In this document: one piece after another, positions 28,146-37,121 of the stretch
How the letters are laid out: every line of letters begins with the position of its first letter
How positions within the stretch are numbered: position 1 is the stretch's first letter
Assembly (NCBI GenBank): GCA_013122435.1
Contig: WYDT01000006.1
Coordinates: forward strand, 1-64,000
Direction of reading: 5' to 3'
DNA length: 64,000 nt
DNA from: Chloroflexi bacterium AL-N1
GTDB lineage: Bacteria; Chloroflexota; Chloroflexia; Chloroflexales; Roseiflexaceae
Translations under genes and position numbers: made by a program
Notes under the pieces: model-generated
Told to the model about the DNA's origin: nothing
The model's input: the letters and a program-made list of their open reading frames with translations, nothing else
Database searches by the model: none

Positions 28146-29144
28146 ATGACTCAGCGGCAAAGTGGTCCAAAGCGCTCTTCCTGGCTTATCTTTCGACGAC
28201 GGTTGATCCTCGTACGACAACTGATGCGTGGTCCTGCCACACGTGATCAACTGTGGGAGAGCATTGCCGAAGAGATGGTCGATGAGGCATGGGGCAACTC
28301 TCCAGAATCAGCCCTGCGCCATGACATTCAGGCGCTCCGACGCGAATTTGGCTGCACCATTCGCCATCGTACCGCCTCGGGCTACCACCTCGAAGATCTG
28401 GGACAACTCTACCTCCTCGATCTCACAGACGATCATCTCCAGGCTATTCACACGCTTACGACCATAGCGGAAACCCTTCCACCACATGTGATGGACAACG
28501 CAGCTAGCCTGCTGGCCCACCTGATCAGCTTCCTCCCGCCAGACCGACGCACCCTCCGCACCGATCCCAGCAGCGAACACTTTATTACCTCTCGCAGCGT
28601 CACCGATCTCGATCGTACTATGCTCCGACGCATTCGCCGTGCCATACGTCACCAGCAACTTCAGTTTCGGTACTACTCGACCCATACCACTACACACGAG
28701 GGCGTCGAACATCGCGTTGCCCCATACCGACTTGTGGTCCGGGATGCCCATCTATACCTCGATGCAGACTGCCTGTGGAACAACCGCAACAAAGAATGCC
28801 CCAAACGTCAACTATATCGGATTGAGCGTATCGACCCAGCCTCGCTACAGGTTCTCACAAAGACTGTTCCACCACTACGAACGCCAACCAAACGCTACAC
28901 ACTACGCTACGAGCTAGCTCCCGAAGTGGCACGTCGCCGTGATATCGCCGACCACTTTGAGGGCAACACAATCGAGTACCGAGACGACGGAAGCGCCCTC
29001 ATTACGGTGACCATCGACAACCTCTGGTGGGCGCGCCAGACGCTGCTGCGTTACCGTGAGCATTGCCGGGTGCTTGAACCACCCGAATTGATCGACATGT
29101 TTCACGAGACTCTCCAGAATTGGGTCGATGTTTATAAAAAATGA
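28146..29144 (+). CDS. WYL-domain transcriptional regulator
   Basis: 332 residues. The N-terminal 95 or so carry a winged-helix DNA-binding domain (LIFRRRLILVRQLMRGPATRDQLWESI, then RHDIQALRREFGCTIRHR and YHLED, the usual wing), followed by a WYL ligand-binding domain (ADRT..LRRIRRAIRHQQLQFRYYS, VAPYRLVVRDAHLYLDADC). WYL regulators sense ligands such as single-stranded DNA or nucleotides and are frequent beside CRISPR-Cas and other defence loci. ATG 28146 with GAGG eight bases upstream is preferred to ATG 28131. It lies 96 bp before cas10 in the same direction, so it may control that operon or be co-transcribed. Confidence 0.88.
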   Translation: MTQRQSGPKRSSWLIFRRRLILVRQLMRGPATRDQLWESIAEEMVDEAWGNSPESALRHDIQALRREFGCTIRHRTASGYHLEDLGQLYLLDLTDDHLQAIHTLTTIAETLPPHVMDNAASLLAHLISFLPPDRRTLRTDPSSEHFITSRSVTDLDRTMLRRIRRAIRHQQLQFRYYSTHTTTHEGVEHRVAPYRLVVRDAHLYLDADCLWNNRNKECPKRQLYRIERIDPASLQVLTKTVPPLRTPTKRYTLRYELAPEVARRRDIADHFEGNTIEYRDDGSALITVTIDNLWWARQTLLRYREHCRVLEPPELIDMFHETLQNWVDVYKK

Positions 29145-29240
29145 CCACATTTGTGCACTCATATATTAGTAAGATAGGAGGAAACACCAGATTCTACGAG
29201 TAGATGCCATAGATTTTGAAAGAGTAATAAGGGAAAACAG

Positions 29241-31391
29241 ATGGACGACACAACGAAAGACTCACCACTTGATCCGACCAAGTTCAACATGACAGCCACG
29301 TTACGAGGACTCAACTTTGGAGAAGATGTCATCAAGGCTTTTGAAAGAGCTCAAGAGTGGCGTAAAAGCAAAGATAATGGCTGGAGATGGCCCAGCAAAT
29401 CTGATGACTGGTTCGATATCCTGGCAAATCATCGTATTGGCCTTGTGTACGGAGGTGCCACCAAGATCAAGCAGTATGTCTTTGAAGCCCCCAAACTGCC
29501 CGAGATCCGGGGTGCCTCGGCCATCCTTGACCGCATCAACCTCGTCGATCTGCGACTGCTGTGGGATCAACAAGGGCTAACACATCAGATGATTATCTAC
29601 GCCAGTGGTGGCAGCATCCTGGGCTTCGCCCCCGGAGACCAAGCAGAACAACTTGCACAAGACATCGAGCAGACCTATACCAGGGAAACACTGCTTGCCA
29701 ATAGTGTCGCCGTCAGCCGTACCTTCTCGCTCCTTGAGGTTCTCTTTGGTGTTAATACTCATAAATATGGATTACCTGAGTTTAAAGACGATTGGAAACA
29801 TCCTGAACTTCGGCAGAATTTAGAAAAATACTATTATGATCCACCAAGAGCACATGATATTGCTGAAGTCACCCGCCGCTTTATCAATCGCAAAAACTTC
29901 GGCGAACTCATCACCTTGCTAGCGACCATGGCCAACCGACGGCGGGAAGGGCTCGGCGGAAGCACTGATGGCAACAACCTACGACGTGACATCCCCCACT
30001 ACCCCATTCTGCCACTAGCTCAGAAATGTCAGACCAGTGATATTCGAGCCGCCATTATTAGACCTCCTTTTGATTCAACTATGTTGTTAAGCGAGGCTTC
30101 TGCACGTAAGGCATACGCTGGTAGGTTTGTCAAAAAAACAGATACCAAACGAACTAATGACTTTGCTGACGATATCAGTTGGTATTATCGCGGCCCTCAT
30201 AGCGCAGTAAGCGCAGCAGAAGAAGAAATTGATAACTTCCCTGCCCTACAGTCGTGGGAAGAACGCTGGGAAGCATGGTTCAAGAAAAGTGGCGCAAACT
30301 CACCCTATGCACAAATGTTGAAAAGACAGCAGATAATCGAGGTGGCAGCAGCCCAGGACGTTGACGATATCGGGGCCACTGCCACTTCACGTGCCAACGG
30401 ATACATTGGCATGATCTATGCCGATGGTGACCGGGTAGGCCAGCGCATTGCAACGCTCAAAACCCCTGATGACTTTACAACCTTTTCAAATCAACTTTCA
30501 GAGGCAGCCCTCAAAGCGGTGTTCATAGCACTTGGTAAGCATCTCAAACCTCATAATAAGAAGAACGGCAGCTACATCCACCCCTTTGAGATCATTACCA
30601 TCGGTGGGGATGATCTGCTACTGCTGGTGCCGGGCGATAAGGCACTGGAGATTGCCACCACAATTGCCTATGAATTCGAGACCGGGATAACTGACGACAA
30701 AACCACGCGTCAAGTTGGTCGTTACCAAGGCACCATCGAACCAGACTTCACCTCATACACCCCTAATATTGGTATCTCTGCGGGGGTCGTCATTGCTCCG
30801 GAAAATACCCCGATTTTCTTTATGCAGAAGCTGGCGGAAGACCTCCTGAAAAATGCTAAGAAACTGTCCAAAACCAAACAGAGCGGTGGTGCAATCGACT
30901 TTATGATCCTTAAATCGATCACGATGGTTACCGACCAGCTCGACACTTTCCGGCGCAAAGCCTATGGAGTCAACCCTCAACCAGGCAAACAGATGCATGC
31001 CGAGTTCACGGCACGACCATTTCTCTGGCATGAGCTGGTCGGATTGTTGGAAACAGTACGAGAGCTGAAACAGGCTCACCTGCCCCGCAGCCAACTCTAT
31101 CGCATCAATGAGGTGGTGCAAGACAAAAACAACTCATCACCAGTTTTTCCCAGCATTCTGGAATTTCTCTACACCTCTGTGCGACAAGAACCTGTAGTCC
31201 AGAATGCGCTGCAACAACTACGGGAGAGATGGCGGAATGGGGATAACGAACAGCAAAATCCGGCTGCTCCATGGCTCAAGAACACACGCAAGACCAAAGA
31301 ACACAGGACAACCACATACTGGGAAACCTTCTGGCCAGATATCGTTGAAATCTATGATTTTGTCGCACAAAAGGAGCAGTCAGATGCCTAA
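29241..31391 (+). CDS. cas10: Cas10, large subunit of a type III-D CRISPR complex
   Basis: 716 residues. The palm domain has the cyclase signature IGGDDLLLLV, with GGDD at 455-458, so it should make cyclic oligoadenylate when target RNA binds. The N-terminus, IGLVYGGATKIKQYVFEAPKLPEIRGAS, is the palm-1 start used in type III-B/III-D Cas10; the HD nuclease domain of Csm1-type Cas10 is not present. Residues of about 370-470 hold palm 2 (YADGDRVG, then GGDD); the C-terminal 200 residues are helical (domain 4). AAGGG precedes the ATG. It starts an operon where all genes overlap or nearly touch. First gene downstream overlaps by 8 bases. Confidence 0.93.
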   Translation: MDDTTKDSPLDPTKFNMTATLRGLNFGEDVIKAFERAQEWRKSKDNGWRWPSKSDDWFDILANHRIGLVYGGATKIKQYVFEAPKLPEIRGASAILDRINLVDLRLLWDQQGLTHQMIIYASGGSILGFAPGDQAEQLAQDIEQTYTRETLLANSVAVSRTFSLLEVLFGVNTHKYGLPEFKDDWKHPELRQNLEKYYYDPPRAHDIAEVTRRFINRKNFGELITLLATMANRRREGLGGSTDGNNLRRDIPHYPILPLAQKCQTSDIRAAIIRPPFDSTMLLSEASARKAYAGRFVKKTDTKRTNDFADDISWYYRGPHSAVSAAEEEIDNFPALQSWEERWEAWFKKSGANSPYAQMLKRQQIIEVAAAQDVDDIGATATSRANGYIGMIYADGDRVGQRIATLKTPDDFTTFSNQLSEAALKAVFIALGKHLKPHNKKNGSYIHPFEIITIGGDDLLLLVPGDKALEIATTIAYEFETGITDDKTTRQVGRYQGTIEPDFTSYTPNIGISAGVVIAPENTPIFFMQKLAEDLLKNAKKLSKTKQSGGAIDFMILKSITMVTDQLDTFRRKAYGVNPQPGKQMHAEFTARPFLWHELVGLLETVRELKQAHLPRSQLYRINEVVQDKNNSSPVFPSILEFLYTSVRQEPVVQNALQQLRERWRNGDNEQQNPAAPWLKNTRKTKEHRTTTYWETFWPDIVEIYDFVAQKEQSDA

Positions 31392-32037
31392 ACTTAAGAT
31401 TGCGCTCACCATCAAAATCGAGACCGCGCTCAGTGTTGGGGCCGGTGGCTCTTCCGGGACACTCGCCGACAAAAGCATTTTACGCGACGGCCTTGGACAG
31501 CCGATCATCCCCGGATCACAGGTCAAGGGCAAAACACGCTGGGCTATCGAGCAACTGTTGCGTACACTGGGCAAAGACATTCCTACTCCTTTTGAGGAAG
31601 ATGCAAGCAGAATGGAAAAGAAGACGCTTGTCAAAGCACTTTTTGGCACTCCTCAACAGCGCTCACCACTGCGCTTTGCCAACCTGTGTACGCAAGAAAA
31701 ACAACATCAGATTCGCCCGGCAGTAAGTATCAACCGTAAACGTGGTACGGCTGACGAGTCGCGTCTGTTCTTCGAAGAAAGCACTATTATCGGCATCCGT
31801 TTTGCACATGAGATGGCCATCAGTGGCGAACTGGAAGATAAGCGACACGCTGCGTTGCTCTGGGCTGCCCTGCGCTCGATTGATCGCTGGGGTGGCGCAA
31901 AATCCCGTGGCTTTGGCTGGGCACATGTAGACGCACAGGTTTTCGTTGATGGAGCAGAACAAAGCGACGATCAACTACAAAAAGATTTGAAAGAGTTGCT
32001 AGAGAAAGTCCAACAACAACAGGAGCACCCCCAATGA
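31384..32037 (+). CDS. Cas7-like RAMP protein (Csm3-type), first copy
   Basis: 217 residues, single RRM-like RAMP domain that lines the crRNA backbone. The family core is LRDGLGQPIIPGSQVKGKTR (a variant of the PGSSLKG motif) and, near the C-terminus, RWGGAKSRGFGWAHV, the glycine-rich loop. Asp29 in ADKSILRD is in the position of the target-RNA-cleaving Asp of Csm3. It starts inside cas10 (8-base overlap) and its stop overlaps the next start (4 bases). Confidence 0.88.
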   Translation: MPKLKIALTIKIETALSVGAGGSSGTLADKSILRDGLGQPIIPGSQVKGKTRWAIEQLLRTLGKDIPTPFEEDASRMEKKTLVKALFGTPQQRSPLRFANLCTQEKQHQIRPAVSINRKRGTADESRLFFEESTIIGIRFAHEMAISGELEDKRHAALLWAALRSIDRWGGAKSRGFGWAHVDAQVFVDGAEQSDDQLQKDLKELLEKVQQQQEHPQ

Positions 32038-33212
32038 AACACCTGCGTGTCACTATTAAAGCTCTGGGACCATTGTCCTTTCCACGACGCAAACCCGGTA
32101 CCCAATTCCGTGAGAGTCTGGAGTATATCCCTGGCTCAGTATTGTTTGGGGTTCTGGGGCAGGTAGCCAGTGAAAACGACCAGTTTAGTGCAACCGAGTT
32201 TCGCGCATTGCGCTGCCACAACGCCTATACAGCCAGGGAGGGCGATATCTGGGTACATCCCCTTCCGGCAACCGCACAAGGCCCCAAAGGAGACGATGAG
32301 CCGCACGACACACTCATTGAGCGACTGTGTTGGGAACAACTCCAACCACCAGCCATCATCTACTCTCCCACCGATGCAGCAGGACGACCATGGGAGGCAC
32401 GTGGGGGCTTCTACGCAATTCAAGATAAAAAACCAGTACGACGCGACCCTCCTGAGCAGCGGGTTATTACACGTGCAGGAATCAATCGTAAACGCGGCAC
32501 ATCGCAGGACAACATCCTATTCTCGCCACTGGTGCTCAATGAAGTTACCTACTCTCCCGATAAAAAGCCTCAACCAAGTCTGTTTATTGGCAGCATTGTT
32601 GCTCCTGATGGGTTTGCTGCTGACGAGCTTTTGAGCAGCATAGAGTGGATTGGTGCCCACCAAAGCACCGGACATGGGCATGTTGAGATCACGTGTAAGA
32701 CAATATCAGAATGGCATGATCCGCCACCCAAACCATTTGATACAAAACCAGAAGATGTGCTTACGCGGATTGAAACATTTACCAAAGCTTGCCGCGCTCA
32801 AGCCAGCATCTACAAACAACTCGGTGGCGAGGCATGGAACATCACAGGTCACATTTTCACCATCAATCTCCTCTCCGACACAATTCTGCTGGAGCATGGC
32901 TGGCAACCGACAATGGTCCTTACAGCAGCCATGCTCGAAGAAGTAACAGGCATCCGAGCCAGACTGCTCCGCTCCTTCGCCAGCTATGACTACGCTGGTG
33001 GTTGGCATGCACTCTGGCAACGACCTAAGGAGAGCCATGTCATCACCAGAAAAGGCAGTCTCTATGTCTTTGAGACAGATGAGGAGCTTCAGGATAACGA
33101 CTTGGAAAAACTCTATCAACTCCAACTTCAAGGCATCGGCGAGCGTGTGCAGGAAGGCTACGGACAGGTACGGATCTGCGATGAATTTCATATCATAGAA
33201 AGGCAAGGATGA
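32034..33212 (+). CDS. csx10: Csx10, Cas5-like RAMP protein of type III-D
   Basis: 392 residues. N-terminal RAMP fold with the insertion typical of Csx10: LEYIPGSVLFGVLGQ (the SLKG equivalent), NRKRGTSQDN in the middle, FIGSIVAPD and IEWIGAHQSTGHGHVEI. The last 70 residues end with GERVQEGYGQVRI, the C-terminal glycine-rich loop. Csx10 marks subtype III-D and caps the complex near the 5' handle of the crRNA. The ATG overlaps the end of the previous gene; the stop overlaps the start of the small-subunit gene. Confidence 0.9.
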   Translation: MKHLRVTIKALGPLSFPRRKPGTQFRESLEYIPGSVLFGVLGQVASENDQFSATEFRALRCHNAYTAREGDIWVHPLPATAQGPKGDDEPHDTLIERLCWEQLQPPAIIYSPTDAAGRPWEARGGFYAIQDKKPVRRDPPEQRVITRAGINRKRGTSQDNILFSPLVLNEVTYSPDKKPQPSLFIGSIVAPDGFAADELLSSIEWIGAHQSTGHGHVEITCKTISEWHDPPPKPFDTKPEDVLTRIETFTKACRAQASIYKQLGGEAWNITGHIFTINLLSDTILLEHGWQPTMVLTAAMLEEVTGIRARLLRSFASYDYAGGWHALWQRPKESHVITRKGSLYVFETDEELQDNDLEKLYQLQLQGIGERVQEGYGQVRICDEFHIIERQG

Positions 33213-33730
33213 TGACCAATTACGAGCAGATGCGTTTTGAATTGGCATTACAGAAAGCCATTCAAGCACAATTAGACATACTTGTTGATCTGGCAACAAA
33301 AACTGTGTGTGAATGCATAGAACCACCAAAAGAAGATAACAAGCCAAGCAAAGAAAAAAGTCAAATACGGAATGTCATTAATGTAGCTTCTGACACAGAA
33401 TCGGTCGAGGTTGTTACGAATTTCATCCGCTATCAAATAGCTCGTAGCGGAGATGATTATAAAATATGGAAAGAGAAAGAATTCGGTCACGAGGTCATTG
33501 CTGTCATTGAGAAAGATCTGGATCAAATGACCAAAAGAGTCATTGAAAAGCTCAAGCAAAGCTTTTCTGCCGATCAAAGTGATCAAGAATTCCACCGTGT
33601 ACACCACCAATTAACTCAATTGTATCTCGGTTATCTCAATCGCTGTTTCTACTATGTTGTAGAAAAAAAGGATAATAAAAAGAAGCTATGTGCGGGAAGG
33701 AGGAAAATAAATGCAACACCGCAAGTATGA
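33209..33730 (+). CDS. Small subunit (Csm2/Cas11-like) of the III-D complex
   Basis: 173 residues, predicted all-helical, lysine- and glutamate-rich. NVASDTESVEVVTNFIRYQIAR and FGHEVIAVIEKDLDQMTKRVIEKLK are the most conserved-looking helices, consistent with the Cas11-type small subunit expected here between csx10 and the next Cas7 in III-D operons. Assignment is mainly by position, size and helix content. The start overlaps csx10, and the end overlaps the next gene by 20 bases, more than elsewhere in the operon. Confidence 0.7.
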   Translation: MMTNYEQMRFELALQKAIQAQLDILVDLATKTVCECIEPPKEDNKPSKEKSQIRNVINVASDTESVEVVTNFIRYQIARSGDDYKIWKEKEFGHEVIAVIEKDLDQMTKRVIEKLKQSFSADQSDQEFHRVHHQLTQLYLGYLNRCFYYVVEKKDNKKKLCAGRRKINATPQV

Positions 33731-34586
33731 GCTTGATCGACTACACAACCGACTAACTGTACGCGGCGATCTGGTGGCCACGACCGCATTACGGATCGGC
33801 GCAGGCCGCAGCACAACCATTATCGGTAGTGATCTGCCCGTGCTGCGCGATGCCCTTGATAAACCCTTCATCCCAGGAGCCTCACTCAAGGGGTCCTTGC
33901 GAGCACAGGTTGAGTCGTTGGTTTGTGCAGTTGCGCCAGAACAAATCCTTGATTTCAAGCTATTAGAGCGACGTACGCGTGAGCTTCGCAATGAGAAACA
34001 AAAATGGGCATTGGGCAATGAACAACAGAATCAAGATGAGCGATTTAATCGGGAAGTCTGGGAGAAAGTCGGGATGATTGACGTCACATTTGGCTCCCTC
34101 GAAATTGCCGGACGCCTGTTCTTCAAAGACGCACTGGTCGATGAGCAGATCTGGTTTGGTCAGTTCGAGGTGCGTAATGGTGTCGCGATCAATCGTGATA
34201 CGGAGACAGCAGAAAATCAACATCTGTACGACTATGAAGTGGTGCCAGCCGGAACCCGTTTCAACTTTCAACTGACGATGGAAAATGCACAGGATTGGCA
34301 GTTGGGCATGGTGTTGTGGGCACTAAAACCATGGCAGGCAGGCAATATACAGATCGGTGGCTTCCGCTCACGTGGATTAGGTTATGTCAAACTCGAAGAA
34401 GCAAACTATAGTTATGTAGCCATCCAGCAAGACAAACCAAGTGTAGATGATGTTCTGCAACTGTGGAATGTTGATAGCCGTGAAACACATACATTATCAG
34501 CGGAGGATGCACGTATTCCTGACTGGAAAGCCGCTTTCCGCAATGAGTTAATCAATCCTACCCTGAAAGGCTACCCAGATGCATAA
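33711..34586 (+). CDS. Cas7-like RAMP protein, second copy
   Basis: 291 residues. RAMP core: LRIGAGRSTTIIGSD, LRDALDKPFIPGASLKGSLRA and GFRSRGLGYVKL. Asp41 in SDLPVLRD is aligned with the Csm3 cleavage Asp, so it is probably active. RNGVAINRDTETAEN is the internal loop typical of the III-D copies. It begins inside the small subunit gene (20-base overlap) and ends 8 bases into the next. Confidence 0.88.
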   Translation: MQHRKYELDRLHNRLTVRGDLVATTALRIGAGRSTTIIGSDLPVLRDALDKPFIPGASLKGSLRAQVESLVCAVAPEQILDFKLLERRTRELRNEKQKWALGNEQQNQDERFNREVWEKVGMIDVTFGSLEIAGRLFFKDALVDEQIWFGQFEVRNGVAINRDTETAENQHLYDYEVVPAGTRFNFQLTMENAQDWQLGMVLWALKPWQAGNIQIGGFRSRGLGYVKLEEANYSYVAIQQDKPSVDDVLQLWNVDSRETHTLSAEDARIPDWKAAFRNELINPTLKGYPDA

Positions 34587-35640
34587 AGCAACCCTTCTTG
34601 AAGCCACGCTCCATTTTGCCATCCAGCCTGAAGGCCCAATCCTGATTAAAGCAGGAGAGAGTGGTGCTGATCCGACACGACCCAATATGGAGTTTGTCCG
34701 AACCAAACGCAATGGGGCAGAGCAGATCTACCTCCCCGGCGCATCACTCAAGGGCGTTGTACGCTCTCACTGTGAGCGTATCTGTCGCAGTCTTGATGGT
34801 GAAAGTCGTCGCCAGAAAGCACGAGAACATGCACATTCTGATGACAAAGGGTTTGTACCACCACTAGCCGATAATCCGATGGGCGATAAGACTAATCCTG
34901 AAGATGATGTTACATTTTCATCGAATGCCTACTTTAATGATTTAGCAAAAGAACGACAAAATTATACTGATGAGGAAAAGGAAAGGTACACAGCCCTCGT
35001 ATATCGCCGTTCCTCATTTACCTCACAACTCTTTGGCCATACCAGCCTGGCCAGTCGGATACGCTTTGCCGATGCTTATGTTAAAGATGGAAAAAATCCT
35101 GAAATCGAAACACGAAATGGAGTAGCTATTGATCGTATTTACGGATCAACCATACCAGGTGCATTGTTTGAATATGAAGTAGCAGTATCAGGGGCTTTTG
35201 CCACCCGAATCGACTTCAAAAACATTACTCTGGCACAACTCGCACTGGTCGGTCTGGCACTACGAGACCTCAACGAAGGCCGTGTGGCGATTGGCTTTGG
35301 CAAGAGTCGTGGGCTAGGGCGCGTCTCACTTGAACTAACATCACTCACAATACGCTACCCCGTCTGTATGCTACAAAATGGCGTGTTATCACTCATGCAA
35401 AACAAAGCAAAAGTGGTTTCCGAAACAGATCACTTTGCAGGCGTTGGAGCGCTTACACAAGCAACAGGTGGATTTGATGACTATCGGTTTACTAAAGATG
35501 ATACTGCCATACTGCCCGCAGGAGTAGCGCTGCAAGAGGATGAGTTCATGGGTGTGTCATTCACAGCATCCGAACAGGAACAGATCTATGCAATCTGGCG
35601 GGCCTGCATGCCATGCTGGCGAGAGGTGGTGGACTTATGA
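34579..35640 (+). CDS. Cas7-like RAMP protein, third copy
   Basis: 353 residues, longer than the other copies because of a charged insertion after the first core motif (residues about 70-125, GDKTNPEDDV region). RAMP cores: EQIYLPGASLKGVVRS and FGKSRGLGRVSL; RNGVAIDRIYGST marks the middle loop. The position of the Csm3 Asp is Asn36 (PNMEFVR), so this copy may not cut RNA. Its stop overlaps the next ATG (ATGA). Confidence 0.87.
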   Translation: MHKATLLEATLHFAIQPEGPILIKAGESGADPTRPNMEFVRTKRNGAEQIYLPGASLKGVVRSHCERICRSLDGESRRQKAREHAHSDDKGFVPPLADNPMGDKTNPEDDVTFSSNAYFNDLAKERQNYTDEEKERYTALVYRRSSFTSQLFGHTSLASRIRFADAYVKDGKNPEIETRNGVAIDRIYGSTIPGALFEYEVAVSGAFATRIDFKNITLAQLALVGLALRDLNEGRVAIGFGKSRGLGRVSLELTSLTIRYPVCMLQNGVLSLMQNKAKVVSETDHFAGVGALTQATGGFDDYRFTKDDTAILPAGVALQEDEFMGVSFTASEQEQIYAIWRACMPCWREVVDL

Positions 35641-36131
35641 GTGAGACAGGATATATCTACCGCATTCCAGAAACGAATGGCTGGAATCTCACACAACTCA
35701 TCAATAAAACAGTTGGGCAACCTGGCTGGACTTTTGGTGGCGCAATCTTGTGGGACTTTGAACCAGTAATGAAGAGCGCCAATCTACGACCAATTAAACA
35801 AATTGGTCAAACATATATTGACATCAGCGGTGATTTTGGCCATGCCTTTTCTCAGCATGCTGAAGTACGCTGGAAACGGCGTGGCAAGGAGGGCTACGAT
35901 GTGCTGGTGTTGAGTGAGCAAACACAAGACGAAACGTTGCAAAGGGTGTTCTCAAAGGAAACTGAAGAAACCCGCAAACATCGGCAACTTGGTGAATCGT
36001 GGAAGGTTCAAACAAACGACGAACTGAAGATCATGCAAACAGGACCAAATAGTCGAAGACTTCGCTATAAGACCTATCACGCACCAAATGGGGCAGTACA
36101 GTTTGTAAGGTATACAGAGGTGAACTCATGA
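35637..36131 (+). CDS. csx19: Csx19 (All1473-like) type III-D protein
   Basis: 164 residues. Identified by size, position between two Cas7-like genes and the features of this family: a central QHAEVRWKRRGKEGYDVLVLSE and flanking aromatic-rich strands (GWTFGGAILWDFEP). Csx19 was described as part of the III-D complex in structural work on that subtype; an assigned enzymatic role is not known to me. The start is ATG 35637 in the ATGA overlap with the previous gene; an in-frame ATG 24 bases earlier lies deep in that gene. Confidence 0.75.
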   Translation: MSETGYIYRIPETNGWNLTQLINKTVGQPGWTFGGAILWDFEPVMKSANLRPIKQIGQTYIDISGDFGHAFSQHAEVRWKRRGKEGYDVLVLSEQTQDETLQRVFSKETEETRKHRQLGESWKVQTNDELKIMQTGPNSRRLRYKTYHAPNGAVQFVRYTEVNS

Positions 36132-37105
36132 GAAACCGACAATTTGATCGAGATAGACCACGCCAACCTGCCCTACCAAAGCCATATGGGTTTGTCTCAC
36201 TGCCAGATGGACGACCACAACTGAGCCAGCCAACAGGACATGAACGCTATCATAAAGACCGATACACCGGAACCATTACGGGTACATTGATAGCTCACTC
36301 TGATATTCATGTTGCATCAGGGTTGCTGGAACGACGCACCCAGGATCGAAAACATCCACTGGTCAAAGCACATATGCGCTCGAATGGGCGACCTGTCATT
36401 CCTGCCACATCACTCAAAGGCTGCTTCCGTGCAATAGTGGAAGCCATCTCACCATCCGCAGTGCATGTCACAAAAGCGAATCTTGCTGGCCAAGATGCCT
36501 CATTTAAGCGGCAATCCAACATCAAGGCCATCGATCCATCAGCACGACTCTTTGGTGCACAAGGCTATCTTGGCTCTGTGGCTTTTGGCGATGCAGTATT
36601 AGAGGAAGGCGAAACAACGGTTACCACAACCCCACAACTATACTCTCCTCGTCCAGATGCATATGGAGCCTATTATGATGGTGGTCGAATAAAAGGGCGT
36701 AAATTTTATCAGCATGGGAAACGTGCTGAGAGGAGTGTACCACTGGAAGTCTGCCGATCAAAGAGCCGCTTCTCTCTCACAATCTATTTTGAGAACCTGA
36801 CAAATGGGGAGTTAGGGCTGCTGTTGATTGCGCTTGGCATCGCAGAGCCACGGTTTTGCCCCAAACTCGGTGGCGGTAAGCCTGCCTGTCTAGGAACACT
36901 TGAAGTGCATAATCTTCGTTTGCAACTCCTACATGTGAAGGAAAGTTACGCAGATTTTGACAGCCAAGCACAGGCGTCCAATATAGAAGCTTTTCTGGCT
37001 GCCAGTCGTGAAGAGAATCTGGTTTTATCCAAACAGCTCGAAAAACTGGCGACATTGCTACGCTGGCCGAATGAAGAACGCGAATGTCCAGACCGGATGT
37101 ATTGA
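36128..37105 (+). CDS. Cas7-like RAMP protein, fourth copy
   Basis: 325 residues. The RAMP core is PVIPATSLKGCFRAIVEA, near residue 90 because of a basic 60-residue N-terminal extension rich in Arg and Pro (RNRQFDRDRPRQPALPKP). ARLFGAQGYLG and LGGGKPACLGTLEV are later motifs. No Asp aligns with the Csm3 cleavage residue: the loop reads DRKHPLVK, with lysine in that place. Start overlaps csx19 by four bases. Last gene of the recognised interference core. Confidence 0.85.
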   Translation: MRNRQFDRDRPRQPALPKPYGFVSLPDGRPQLSQPTGHERYHKDRYTGTITGTLIAHSDIHVASGLLERRTQDRKHPLVKAHMRSNGRPVIPATSLKGCFRAIVEAISPSAVHVTKANLAGQDASFKRQSNIKAIDPSARLFGAQGYLGSVAFGDAVLEEGETTVTTTPQLYSPRPDAYGAYYDGGRIKGRKFYQHGKRAERSVPLEVCRSKSRFSLTIYFENLTNGELGLLLIALGIAEPRFCPKLGGGKPACLGTLEVHNLRLQLLHVKESYADFDSQAQASNIEAFLAASREENLVLSKQLEKLATLLRWPNEERECPDRMY

Positions 37106-37121
37106 GAAGAAAGAAGACATA

